Positions 1 through 8,705 of a stretch of DNA of 64,000 nt are shown piece after piece. Source of the stretch: Opitutales bacterium. Its GTDB lineage: Bacteria > Verrucomicrobiota > Verrucomicrobiia > Opitutales > Oceanipulchritudinaceae. The notes under the pieces were generated by a model that was not told where the DNA came from, made no database searches, and saw only the letters and a program-made list of their open reading frames with translations. The position numbers and the translations under genes are program-made. Where the stretch lies: positions 1-64,000 of the forward strand of contig JAFGCZ010000004.1 of NCBI GenBank assembly GCA_016932335.1, in the 5' to 3' direction. Position 1 is the stretch's first letter. Each line of letters begins with the position of its first letter.

Positions 1-121
1 AGCTCGGCGCCCACTGCCCCAGGATCGCATCCGCAAGGTTCCCCAAGCTTGCGCTCTTCGCCCTCTTGAGTATGCAGCCCGCAAATATCTAGGGGGCTAT
101 ATAGAAGGTAGAGATACTCGT

Positions 122-154
122 ACAACAAAAGACCCGGGATACCACTCCCGAGTC
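122..154 (-). terminator. Rho-independent terminator downstream of xylA
   Basis: Read on the minus strand, a 9-bp stem (GACTCGGGA / TCCCGGGTC, one T-G wobble) closes a 6-base loop and is followed by a T-rich run. It lies about 40 bases after the xylA stop codon and fits the end of the xylose transcript. Confidence 0.7.
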
Positions 155-191
155 TCTTGTCTACTTCTATTAACTACAGATGGTATAAGGA

Positions 192-1529
192 TTAGATGAA
201 ATCATTGATGATCTGCTCGTAACGTTCCTGTTTACCGGAAGTCAGGCCGGGCTGGCCGCCATTCTTGCCGATTTCATAGGTTGCTTCCAGATCCAGCTTG
301 CCGTCTTCCCAATCCTTGCCCAAGCCGCTATCAAAAGTAGCGTAGCGGTCTGCACGCATCTTCTTGTAGGGGGATTCGTTGAGAATCTTTTCTGCGGCAA
401 GTGCGGCACGGGCAAAGGTGTCCATCCCGGCGATGTGCGCAATGAAAAGATCTTCCAGATCAGTGGAGTTACGACGTGTTTTGGCATCGAAGTTAACACC
501 ACCGCCCTGGATTCCCTTGTCGTCGCCAAGGATCACAAGAAGGGCTTCAGTCAACTCATTTATATTGTTCGGGAACTGGTCTGTATCCCAACCATTTTGG
601 TAATCACCACGGTTGGCATCTATGGAACCAAGCATACCGGCATCAACTGCAGTCTGCAATTCATGCTGGAAGGTATGGCCGGCCAATGTGGCATGGTTCA
701 CTTCAATGTTGATCTTGAAGTCTTCCATCAGGTCATACTTTTGCAGGAAGCCCAGAACGGTTGCTGTGTCGTAGTCGTACTGATGCTTGGTCGGTTCGCA
801 AGCTTTAGGTTCTACAAAGAAAGTTCCCTTGAAGCCTTGCTTGCGGGCATAGTCACGGGCATTGGTCATGAAGCGGGCCAAGTGTTCCTGTTCACGCTTC
901 ATGTCGGTGTTGAGCAAGCTCATGTAACCTTCGCGGCCACCCCAGAATACGTAGTTTTCACCACCGAGAGCAATTGTTGCATCAATCGCATTCTTCAACT
1001 GAGCACTTGCATAAGCAACTACGTTGAAGTCAGGGTTTGTGGAAGCTCCATTCATATAGCGCGGGTTGGAGAAAAGATTGGCTGTACCCCAGAGGAGTTT
1101 AACTCCGCTTTCACTCATCTTGCCCTTGGCATACTCCGTAATGGTCTGAAGGCGCTTTTCAAATTCAGCAAAAGTATCCGCTTCGTCAATCACGTCTACG
1201 TCGTGGAAGCAGTAATACGGGGCACCAATCTTGGTAATAAACTCAAAAGCTGCGTCCATCTTGTCTTTAGCACGTTGCACTGCACAATCAGCAGACAGCC
1301 AAGGGTAGAACGCCTTTGTGGAAGCACCAAATGGATCAGCACCGGCACCCGGACAGAAGGTGTGCCAGTAGGCAATGGAGAACTTGAAAAGGTCCTTCAT
1401 CGGTTTACCGCAAACGAGCTTGTTCTCGTCGTAGTAGCGGAAAGCCAGCGGATTGTCGGTTTTAGGGCCTTCAAACTTAATTTGAGGAATCCCCTTGAAG
1501 TATTCTTTGTCGCCGAGTGTCAGTTTCAT
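192..1529 (-). CDS. xylA: Xylose isomerase
   Basis: Cytoplasmic, metal-dependent isomerase converting D-xylose to D-xylulose. The 445-residue length matches class II xylose isomerases. Visible family motifs are [14 protein letters not shown] (about 55-68), the catalytic FHDVD (108-112), the metal-site stretch [18 protein letters not shown] and IDANRGD. It follows xylB with a 27-base gap, so the two are very likely one transcript, with a terminator just downstream. The start is ATG on the minus strand at 1529. Recognition is confident from full-length motif agreement. Confidence 0.97.
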   Translation of the reverse strand: MKLTLGDKEYFKGIPQIKFEGPKTDNPLAFRYYDENKLVCGKPMKDLFKFSIAYWHTFCPGAGADPFGASTKAFYPWLSADCAVQRAKDKMDAAFEFITKIGAPYYCFHDVDVIDEADTFAEFEKRLQTITEYAKGKMSESGVKLLWGTANLFSNPRYMNGASTNPDFNVVAYASAQLKNAIDATIALGGENYVFWGGREGYMSLLNTDMKREQEHLARFMTNARDYARKQGFKGTFFVEPKACEPTKHQYDYDTATVLGFLQKYDLMEDFKINIEVNHATLAGHTFQHELQTAVDAGMLGSIDANRGDYQNGWDTDQFPNNINELTEALLVILGDDKGIQGGGVNFDAKTRRNSTDLEDLFIAHIAGMDTFARAALAAEKILNESPYKKMRADRYATFDSGLGKDWEDGKLDLEATYEIGKNGGQPGLTSGKQERYEQIINDFI

Positions 1530-1556
1530 AAAAGAATGTAAGTTAACAGTTAAAGA

Positions 1557-3035
1557 TTAGATTCGGGCTGTCAGTTCAGCCTTCCAGTTTGCGTAGGCTG
1601 CCTGCAGCGGTTCCTTCATCACATCAACGGGAGAAGTCTTGCCCACTTGTCGAATAGAGCCAAAAGCTTCTTCGCGTGTCTTGTAAATACCGGCACCGAA
1701 GCCGGCACCACGGGCAGCACCGGCGGAACCATCGGTATCCAGCAGATCAATTTCTGCCCCGCTTAAGGTTGCCAGTGTTTCCCGGAAAAAGTCGCAGAGG
1801 AAGAGGTTGGCCTTGCCCGCACGAATATTCTGCGGCACCACACCCATTTCCTTCATAATTTCAATTCCGTAAATAAAGGAGAAGGCGATGCCCTCCTGTG
1901 CCGCACGGCACATGTGGGCCCGATTGTGCCGGTTGAAGTCCAGCCCGGCAAAGGCCGCTCCGATATTGCGGTTTTCCAGCATGCGTTCGGCACCATTGCC
2001 AAAGGGCAGCACGCACAGCCCTTCCGAGCCGGGGGCTACACTGCGGGCCAAATCGTCCATCTCTTTATAGGATACATTGCCCAGCAGGCGGCGCACCCAG
2101 GAATTGAGAATGCCTGTGCCGTTCACGCAAAGGAGTACCCCAAGGCGTGTTTGTTCGCTACTGTGGTTTACGTGGGCAAAGGTATTTACGCGGCTTTGCG
2201 GGTCAAATTTGCGTAGATCGCTTACCCCGTAGACTACTCCTGACGTACCGCCGGTTGCGGCAATATCGCCCGATTCGAAAACATTTAGAGAAAGTGCATT
2301 GTTGGGCTGATCTCCCGCTCTGTAACTGACCGGAATGCCTGCCTTGAGGCCCAGTTCCCGGGCGGCAGCAGCGCACACACTTCCCTGGTGGCCGAAAGTC
2401 GGCACGGTGGGGCACAATTTCTCTTCATCCAATCCATAGTATTCCAGGAGGAACTTGGCCGGTTTTTCCTCGGCAAAGTCCCAGAACATCCCTTCCGAAA
2501 GTCCGGATACCGTTGTTACGGCATCTCCGGTCAGCTTCATGGCGGCAAAATCCCCCGGAAGCATGATCTTATCGATCTTCGCATACAGTTCCGGTTCGTT
2601 GTCTTTAACCCATTTCAGCTTGGATGCCGTAAAGTTGCCGGGGGAATTGAGCAGGTGGCTCAGGCACTTTTCCGCACCCAGATCGGCAAACGCAGCGTTG
2701 CCGATTTCCACGGCTCGGCTGTCGCACCAAATAATGGAAGGGCGTAAAACCTGTTGGTTTTTGTCTACACACACCAAACCGTGCATCTGGTAGGCAATAC
2801 CGATGGCCGCTACCTCTTGGCCGTCAATGCCGCCTTCACGCAGTGCCCGTTTGGTTGCATTGACAATGTGTTGCCACCATTCATTCGGATCCTGTTCGGC
2901 AAAACCGGGCTGCGGAGAGCGGATAATGGCTTCTCCGTCCGGCTCTTGCGCGGACGCTTTGCAGAGTTTGCTCTCTGCATCGACAAGGGATACTTTGATG
3001 GAAGAACTTCCAATATCAATGCCCAATAAATACAT
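1557..3035 (-). CDS. xylB: Xylulokinase
   Basis: FGGY-family sugar kinase that phosphorylates D-xylulose to xylulose 5-phosphate, feeding the pentose phosphate pathway. The N-terminal phosphate-binding loop LGIDIGSSSIKVSL (about residues 4-17), the sugar-site WCDSRA and the C-terminal ATP-site region (GSAGAARGAGFGAG) are all present, and 492 residues is the usual length. It is the first gene of a xylB-xylA pair. A 138-base upstream gap with direct repeats separates it from the AraC-type regulator, which suggests its own regulated promoter. Other FGGY kinases are close relatives, but adjacency to xylA settles the substrate. Confidence 0.95.
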   Translation of the reverse strand: MYLLGIDIGSSSIKVSLVDAESKLCKASAQEPDGEAIIRSPQPGFAEQDPNEWWQHIVNATKRALREGGIDGQEVAAIGIAYQMHGLVCVDKNQQVLRPSIIWCDSRAVEIGNAAFADLGAEKCLSHLLNSPGNFTASKLKWVKDNEPELYAKIDKIMLPGDFAAMKLTGDAVTTVSGLSEGMFWDFAEEKPAKFLLEYYGLDEEKLCPTVPTFGHQGSVCAAAARELGLKAGIPVSYRAGDQPNNALSLNVFESGDIAATGGTSGVVYGVSDLRKFDPQSRVNTFAHVNHSSEQTRLGVLLCVNGTGILNSWVRRLLGNVSYKEMDDLARSVAPGSEGLCVLPFGNGAERMLENRNIGAAFAGLDFNRHNRAHMCRAAQEGIAFSFIYGIEIMKEMGVVPQNIRAGKANLFLCDFFRETLATLSGAEIDLLDTDGSAGAARGAGFGAGIYKTREEAFGSIRQVGKTSPVDVMKEPLQAAYANWKAELTARI

Positions 3036-3106
3036 TGGCTATGTAGGGGGTTAAGGGTAATATGAAGTAGTCTACGGGGATAAGCCTATCTATCTCCGAT
3101 ATAACG

Positions 3107-3166
3107 GCCCATATTATAGCATCTTCAAAATGTCTTTTCCTTCACTATTGCCCCAAAATATAGCAT
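3107..3166 (-). promoter_or_regulatory. Direct repeats upstream of xylBA, candidate AraC-type operator
   Basis: On the minus strand two similar sequences, ATGCTATATTTTGGGGC (3166-3150) and ATGCTATAATATGGGC (3122-3107), lie about 43 bases apart start to start, roughly four helical turns, upstream of the xylB start. AraC-family activators typically bind paired direct repeats, and the neighbouring gene encodes one. Binding is inference; the repeats are seen. Confidence 0.45.
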
Positions 3167-3173
3167 AATTGTC

Positions 3174-4115
3174 TCATGCTATCCGGTGCGTGTATTGATT
3201 TCTGTATTCTGAGGGCGTCAGGTTAATACTTTTTCGGAACTGTCTCGCAAAATAGTTTCCGTCAGAGAATCCACAGGTATATGCAATTTCTGTAATGCAT
3301 TGATCCGTCGTTCTTAAGAGCATCTGAGCTCGCTGCAGACGGATATGGATTAAATAGTCAATGAGCGACTCTCCGGTGGCTTGTTTGAAGAGGCGGAAAA
3401 GGTGGCTGCGGGAGAGGTGGGAGATCTCCGTAAAGTCCTCTACAGTCCACTGGCGAGCATAATCACCCTCCATTGCTGCGATTACTTTACTGACTTTCAA
3501 CAGTGCCTGAGCCTCCACCCGTTCCGTTTGCGCATACTGCCGCGATACGTAAGTAGTCAGCTCCAGCAGCCCGGAAAGCAGAAGCGCCTCAAAGCCCACT
3601 TTTGCCTTGGCCTCTTCCTCCATCATCGTTTCCGTAATCCGCTCCACATTGGCAATCGCTGTTCTATCTAGATGCAGGCGGCTGCTGAACTTGTGGCTGC
3701 GCCGAAAATGTGGCTCAAGGAGAAATACCGCACTGTAGCCTGGTATTTTACGCAACGCATCAAAGGGCAGGGGGAGTTGTTTGGGATCATACATCACATT
3801 TAACAACGTCAACTCTTTGCGCTCCGAGAACCAGTGCACCTGGCTGCCCTGCAGCAAAAATACATCCCCCGGGCTGATCGGAAACGCATCGCCCTCTAGA
3901 TGGTGTTTTCCCTGACCTTCCAATACGATGGCCAGTTCGCTGAAATCGTGGAAATGCGGTGTTTCTGTAAAATCGTTGGGGTGGGCCGCTTTCCCGCTTT
4001 TGTCTGTCCGCACCCGTTTTACGGTGATCGGAAGGCTGTTCTTTTGAAAGTAATACGCACCCAACGCCTGCACCGGCGGCGTTGCTTTCTTTGCCCTGCT
4101 CTTGTTTCCACCCAT
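3174..4115 (-). CDS. AraC-family transcriptional regulator, probable xylose activator
   Basis: The N-terminal half is a cupin-like ligand domain (the PHFHDFSELAIVLEGQGKH region, then PISPGDVFLL). The C-terminal half is a double helix-turn-helix AraC domain (SHLFRLFKQATGESLIDYL, then ITEIAYTCGFSDGNYFARQF). The architecture matches RhaS/MelR-type activators of 280-320 residues rather than the periplasmic-fold E. coli XylR. It lies directly upstream of xylBA on the same strand, so control of xylose use is likely but inferred from position. A sensor of another sugar cannot be excluded. Confidence 0.88.
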   Translation of the reverse strand: MGGNKSRAKKATPPVQALGAYYFQKNSLPITVKRVRTDKSGKAAHPNDFTETPHFHDFSELAIVLEGQGKHHLEGDAFPISPGDVFLLQGSQVHWFSERKELTLLNVMYDPKQLPLPFDALRKIPGYSAVFLLEPHFRRSHKFSSRLHLDRTAIANVERITETMMEEEAKAKVGFEALLLSGLLELTTYVSRQYAQTERVEAQALLKVSKVIAAMEGDYARQWTVEDFTEISHLSRSHLFRLFKQATGESLIDYLIHIRLQRAQMLLRTTDQCITEIAYTCGFSDGNYFARQFRKSINLTPSEYRNQYTHRIA

Positions 4116-4194
4116 AGCTGTCGGTTACAAATTGCGCGCACCGTAGAGGCTTTTACAGCCTCTGGCAAACGTATTGTCGATTATTACCTATCCT

Positions 4195-5190
4195 TCAATG
4201 TTTTTTAACATCCTCGGCGGCCTGTCTGCCGTAGCGGTTGGCCAGTAGCGCACAGTAGAAAATCTGCATCGGGTGGTAGAGAATAATGGGCAGTAGGATC
4301 ATCCCCAGGGCCGGATCTCCTCCAAAAATGACTTGTGCCATGGGCACGCCTGCGGCCAGTGTCTTTTTGGTGCCGCAAAAAACTGCGGCCACCTCGTCCT
4401 CCCTGTCAAATCTGCATCGTCGGGCAATCTGTTGGATCAGGCTGGTCATAAAGACCAGCACCACGGCGCATAGAATCAATGCTGCGGCCAACAATCCCAC
4501 CGAAAACTTTTGCCAGATGCCATCAACCACCGAATCGCAGAACGCACTGTAGACAATCAGCAGAATCACAAAACGGTCCACCAGGTGTACGAGCTTCTTA
4601 TGCCGTTCGGTAACGCGCAGCAACAGCGGCCGTAATAATTGCCCGGCCACCATGGGCAGAAGCAGCAGTTTGGAGATCGAAAGTATCGATGCCAGCGGAT
4701 CCATGTTCGCTCCTTCCAGCCCCATAAATAGATGCACCAGCAAAGGCGTAATAAAAACGCCCAACACACTGGAAAGCGATGCGTTAAAAATCGCCCCCGG
4801 CACATTGCCCCGGCCGATACTGGTCATGGCGACCGAAGAGGAAATCGTGCTTGGCAGAACAAATAAATAGCAGAATCCGAAGGCCAGCGCAGTGGGCATA
4901 TGATGCAGAAACAGCTTTCCGAAAAGAACCCAAAGCAATGGGTAGATGATAAACGTGGCCGATTGGCTGCAAAGGTGCAGGCGCCAGTTGGAAACCCCCG
5001 CTTTTATGGCCGAAGGAGAAAGCGCCAGCCCGTGAAGAAAAAAGATCAGGGCAATTCCCGCCTGCGTGATTTGCTGCAGGTGCAGCACGCCTCCTGCGCG
5101 ACCCCAGTCCGCACTCACGGTGGCCAGCGCAATGGATGCTCCCATGCCCACCAGAAACCACTCTTTTTTAACTTTTCCCCAAAGGTGCAT
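4195..5190 (-). CDS. SBF-like (bile acid:Na+ symporter family) membrane transporter
   Basis: A 331-residue, strongly hydrophobic protein with about ten membrane segments. The repeated segments, FFLHGLALSPSAIKAG, LPSTISSSVAMTS and FCGTKKTLAAGVPMAQ, are typical of the SBF-like family (PF13593, YfeH type). Members carry organic anions with sodium, but the substrate here cannot be read from sequence. The start codon lies one base after the stop of the upstream methyltransferase, so the two are co-transcribed. Its place next to the xylose genes does not make it a xylose carrier, since this family is not known for pentose transport. Confidence 0.8.
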   Translation of the reverse strand: MHLWGKVKKEWFLVGMGASIALATVSADWGRAGGVLHLQQITQAGIALIFFLHGLALSPSAIKAGVSNWRLHLCSQSATFIIYPLLWVLFGKLFLHHMPTALAFGFCYLFVLPSTISSSVAMTSIGRGNVPGAIFNASLSSVLGVFITPLLVHLFMGLEGANMDPLASILSISKLLLLPMVAGQLLRPLLLRVTERHKKLVHLVDRFVILLIVYSAFCDSVVDGIWQKFSVGLLAAALILCAVVLVFMTSLIQQIARRCRFDREDEVAAVFCGTKKTLAAGVPMAQVIFGGDPALGMILLPIILYHPMQIFYCALLANRYGRQAAEDVKKH

Positions 5191-5191
5191 C

Positions 5192-5926
5192 TTATGCCTT
5201 TACCCCTCCAAATGCCGCAAAGCAGGAATTCTTATGTAGAAGCTCTACAGTGCTGAATCCTACTTTTTTCATCAGCTCCAGTTGAAACGTTACAGGCCTG
5301 GGGGAGTCCTCCTTTTCGGTGTAGGCAAACACCTTTTCCCGATACTCCGGGCCACCCATACGCTCAAGGTATGCTCCATAGCGTTTCCACATGATGGCCT
5401 GCACCGGAGGTAATTCATGGGAGATGTAGTCTGTTACCCAGAACGAACCGCCCGGTTTCAGTAAATCGTAAATCTTGGAAAATACAGAAAACCAGTCTTC
5501 ATCCTCTCTCAAGTGGTGGAGCACCGCTGCAGCCAAAATTACATCATAACGACCCGAAACTAGTTCTACTGTTCGGAAATCTCCATGATGCAGATTGATC
5601 TGAGTCTTGAATACAGCGCTGATGCGTTCCTTGGCTCTTTGCAGCATTGGAAAACTCAAGTCATTTAAATCGCAAATAAAATCATTCTCGTAGCTTTGTA
5701 AGAGTTTCAGCGTGTTGTTGCCTGCTCCGCATCCGATATCCAGCACCCGCTCGATCATTGGCGTTGTGGCAATGGCTGCTCCGGTAATCAATTCCATTGC
5801 CAGAGGCGCATCAATCGTCGCAGTCTGACCTGTTTCCAGATTCGAGAAACGTTCCACATCCACATCAAAACGCTCCCGGATTTCCTCAATCGTAGACTTT
5901 GCCTGCAAAGGAATTTTCTCACTCAT
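5192..5926 (-). CDS. Class I SAM-dependent methyltransferase
   Basis: Rossmann-fold methyltransferase of 244 residues. Motif I VLDIGCGAGNNTLKLL (about 66-81) binds S-adenosylmethionine. Motif II is around FICDLNDLS, motif IV is YDVILAAAVLHHL, and the strand after the LLKPGGSFW turn is present. The overall pattern resembles small-molecule methyltransferases (UbiE/CmoA-like); the substrate is unknown. It heads a two-gene unit with the SBF-like transporter, which might export or import a methylated compound (inference). Confidence 0.75.
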   Translation of the reverse strand: MSEKIPLQAKSTIEEIRERFDVDVERFSNLETGQTATIDAPLAMELITGAAIATTPMIERVLDIGCGAGNNTLKLLQSYENDFICDLNDLSFPMLQRAKERISAVFKTQINLHHGDFRTVELVSGRYDVILAAAVLHHLREDEDWFSVFSKIYDLLKPGGSFWVTDYISHELPPVQAIMWKRYGAYLERMGGPEYREKVFAYTEKEDSPRPVTFQLELMKKVGFSTVELLHKNSCFAAFGGVKA

Positions 5927-6054
5927 GAACTCTCTGCATAACGACCGACAGTTTCTCTCTCAACAAAAATTGAGGCAGTTGTTCATTCCTTTACCGTTTT
6001 TCTCTGAGGGCAAACAGCAACGAAGAATACGTAAGAGGTAGATTTTTTACATCA

Positions 6055-6072
6055 AGATTTAACGTTAAATCT
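6055..6072. promoter_or_regulatory. 18-bp perfect palindrome, candidate LacI-type operator
   Basis: AGATTTAACGTTAAATCT is a perfect 18-bp palindrome with a central CG, as in many LacI/GalR-family operators. It lies about 67 bases upstream of the GH95 start. The inner 12 bases, TTTAACGTTAAA, recur at 8657-8668 before the GH2 gene, and a LacI-type regulator is encoded in the same locus at 21728-22729. The repeats are seen; regulator identity is inferred. Confidence 0.65.
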
Positions 6073-6138
6073 ATGCAATTTGGTTGCCTCTCAGGGAATC
6101 TCTGTGGTAGTTAAAACTTCCCCATACCCTTTAAACTG

Positions 6139-8616
6139 ATGGATCTTTTCATGAAACACCGCTCTACTGCCTTTTTATGCCTGCGTACAAGCCTGCAGGC
6201 TGCCGTGTTAGCCTTCACATCGCTGGGGCTGTCCCTGCACGCCCAACCGGATGCCGGAGATCACCTTTGGTACGATGCTCCGGGGGTTGTTCCTGTAACC
6301 GAAGGGCTTCCCATTGGCAACGGTCGTATGGGAATGTTGATTACCGGGCAGGTAGCACACGAACGGATCGTCCTCAACGAGGATTCCGTCTGGAGTGGGT
6401 ATGTCTATCGGCAGTCTAACAATCCCGCTGCCGCAGCCGCCCTTCCGGAAATTCGTAAAGATCTTTTTGCCGGCGATACCAGAGCCGCTCAGGACCTTGT
6501 CAACCGCACCCAGATTTCCGGTCAGGGCGAGAACGACACCGCTATCATGGAGTCCTATGGCACTTATCAGATGCTTGCGGCACTGCGTCTCGATTTTCCT
6601 CACGAGCAGGCTCAGGAATATGCCCGTGAGCTGAATATGGCCGATGCCCTTGTTGAGGTCAGCTATTCGGCAGACGGCGTCACCTATACCCGCGAAGCTT
6701 TCAGCAGTTATCCGGATCAGGTTATGGTCATGAAATTAGAGGCCGATCAGCCCTCCGCATTGAATTGTGCGCTTTATCTTGAGCGTCCCGATACACCGGC
6801 AGTTATCCGCCTGGTGGATGACTCTACTATCGAGCTAACCGGGCAAATGCCCGAGCCCAAAGGAATTTCCGGTTTGCGCTATGCCTGCCTGCTGACGCTG
6901 GAACATACCGGCGGCACGCTGACAGCGGAAAACGGCAAGCTGATTCTTTCCGGCGCCGATTCTGCCATTATACGTATTACGGCCGGCACTTCATACAAAG
7001 GCCTGGATGCCTGGCCCGATTATTTAGGTGAGGATCCTTTGCCCAAGGTGGCCGATACGATGAAGGCGGCACAAGCGCGCTCTTACGAAGCACTCAAAGC
7101 CGCCCATGTGGCCGATCACCGGGCGCTCTACAACCGTGTCAGCCTGGACCTCAATCACAATGGTGATCACGCGGCCGATGTGCCCACTTCCCAGCGCCTG
7201 CAAATGGTGCGCGACGGGCTTACCGATACCACTTTGATGGAGCAGTACTTCAATCTCGGTCGCTACCTGCTGATTGCTTCTTCCCGCCCCGGTTCGCTCC
7301 CGGCAAACCTGCAGGGAATTTGGAGTGATGCCATTTTCGACGAAAAAACAGGCCATTGGGTCTACTACACACCATGGAATGGTGATTACCATACCAACAT
7401 CAATGTGCAGATGAATTATTGGCCCGCCGAGGTAACCAACCTCAGCGAATGTAGTGAGCCTTTGACTGACCTCATTTTGGGTATGGCTAAACCGGGAGCA
7501 GAAACCGCCCGTATTCAGCATGATTGCCGGGGGTGGACGGTGCACACTACCCATAATGTTTGGGGCTTCACCGCTCCGGGATGGGTCGCCTCATGGGGCC
7601 ACTTTCCCATGGCCGGCCCTTGGATGGCGACTCACCTTTGGGAACATTATCTGTTTACTCAGGATCTGCACTACCTCAGGCGCGTTTGGCCCACGATAGA
7701 AGGTTCTGCTCGTTTTACCATCGATTGGCTGGTTCAAGACCCCGAAAGCGGATTGCTGGTTTCCGGTCCCTCTGCATCGCCCGAGAACCGTTTTACCTTG
7801 CCCGATGGGTCCACCGGTTATTTCTGCATGGCACCAACCATGGATCAGATGCTGGCCTGGCAAATCCTCAACATTGCCGCAGAAGGGGAGCAACTGCTTG
7901 GAACGGAAACCGATCTTTCTAGGGAGGCGCTTGCCGCATTGGCTAAGCTGAAAATGCCGCAAATTGGCGCGGATGGTCGTATGCTCGAATGGTCCGAGTC
8001 TTATCCAGAGCCTGAGCCGGGGCATCGCCACATCTCTCATCTCTACGGCTTGCACCCCGGGAACCAAATTACCTGGGCTCAAACTCCTGAATTCATGGAG
8101 GCTGCGCGGAAAACCCTGGAATACCGGCTCTCTCACGGGGGGGCATACACCGGATGGAGCCGTGCCTGGGTCATTAACTTCTGGGCACGCCTTGGAGATG
8201 GAAATGAAGCCTACGATAATCTCCTGGCTCTTTTGCGCCAGTGCACATTACCCAACCTCTTCGATACCCATCCGCCATTCCAGATTGACGGCAATTTCGG
8301 TGCCACTGCCGGGATATGCGAACTGCTCGTGCAGAGCCACGAGACCGATGCTTCTGGAAATCCCTTAATCCGGCTTTTACCGGCTTTGCCCAAGGCCTGG
8401 GAGAGCGGTTCTGTAGAGGGGCTGAAAGCACGCGGCAATATCACGGTAAACCTTTCCTGGGTAGGTGGGATTCTTTCTGAAGCCACGCTGATTTCTCCGG
8501 TGGATTGTTCTCTTACTCTTGAGGTTTCGAGTGGTAAGCAGCAACAGATCCATTTGACGGCACAGCAACCCTACATTTATGTTTTGGATACTGCTCCCTG
8601 CTGTACCGTCCTTTAA
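6139..8616 (+). CDS. GH95 alpha-L-fucosidase
   Basis: Secreted glycoside hydrolase of 825 residues; an N-terminal signal peptide runs to about residue 36 (ending SLHAQ), and a start at Met5 (6151) is possible. The N-terminal beta-sandwich begins with LWYDAPG and GLPIGNGRMGMLI. The (alpha/alpha)6 catalytic part has MNYWPAEVTNL (about 425-435), SPEN (about 547-550) and IDGNFG (about 716-721), the regions that hold the conserved Asn, Glu and Asp of GH95. The family removes alpha-1,2-L-fucose (some members alpha-L-galactose) by inversion. It is the first gene of the glycan locus, behind an 18-bp palindrome. Substrate linkage is inferred. Confidence 0.93.
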   Translation: MDLFMKHRSTAFLCLRTSLQAAVLAFTSLGLSLHAQPDAGDHLWYDAPGVVPVTEGLPIGNGRMGMLITGQVAHERIVLNEDSVWSGYVYRQSNNPAAAAALPEIRKDLFAGDTRAAQDLVNRTQISGQGENDTAIMESYGTYQMLAALRLDFPHEQAQEYARELNMADALVEVSYSADGVTYTREAFSSYPDQVMVMKLEADQPSALNCALYLERPDTPAVIRLVDDSTIELTGQMPEPKGISGLRYACLLTLEHTGGTLTAENGKLILSGADSAIIRITAGTSYKGLDAWPDYLGEDPLPKVADTMKAAQARSYEALKAAHVADHRALYNRVSLDLNHNGDHAADVPTSQRLQMVRDGLTDTTLMEQYFNLGRYLLIASSRPGSLPANLQGIWSDAIFDEKTGHWVYYTPWNGDYHTNINVQMNYWPAEVTNLSECSEPLTDLILGMAKPGAETARIQHDCRGWTVHTTHNVWGFTAPGWVASWGHFPMAGPWMATHLWEHYLFTQDLHYLRRVWPTIEGSARFTIDWLVQDPESGLLVSGPSASPENRFTLPDGSTGYFCMAPTMDQMLAWQILNIAAEGEQLLGTETDLSREALAALAKLKMPQIGADGRMLEWSESYPEPEPGHRHISHLYGLHPGNQITWAQTPEFMEAARKTLEYRLSHGGAYTGWSRAWVINFWARLGDGNEAYDNLLALLRQCTLPNLFDTHPPFQIDGNFGATAGICELLVQSHETDASGNPLIRLLPALPKAWESGSVEGLKARGNITVNLSWVGGILSEATLISPVDCSLTLEVSSGKQQQIHLTAQQPYIYVLDTAPCCTVL

Positions 8617-8656
8617 TTCTGTTTACGGCTTTCAAATGATTGCAGGAAAATCTCAG

Positions 8657-8668
8657 TTTAACGTTAAA
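8657..8668. promoter_or_regulatory. Second copy of the TTTAACGTTAAA palindrome
   Basis: The perfect 12-bp palindrome TTTAACGTTAAA, with one extra symmetric pair broken by a mismatch, sits about 38 bases before the GH2 start codon. Its core is identical to the palindrome upstream of GH95, so the two genes are probably controlled by the same DNA-binding protein although each has its own upstream region. Confidence 0.6.
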
Positions 8669-8705
8669 TTAATTAAGTTTTAAGAAGACCTCAACCCCTG
8701 ATTCT

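Noticed and set aside
1-191. End of an upstream gene
   Set aside because: Short open frames reach the edge but none shows a recognisable C-terminus, and the xylA terminator occupies part of the region.
435-1541. 368-residue open frame on the plus strand
   Set aside because: It lies opposite xylA, whose motifs are clear; the antisense translation has no family pattern.
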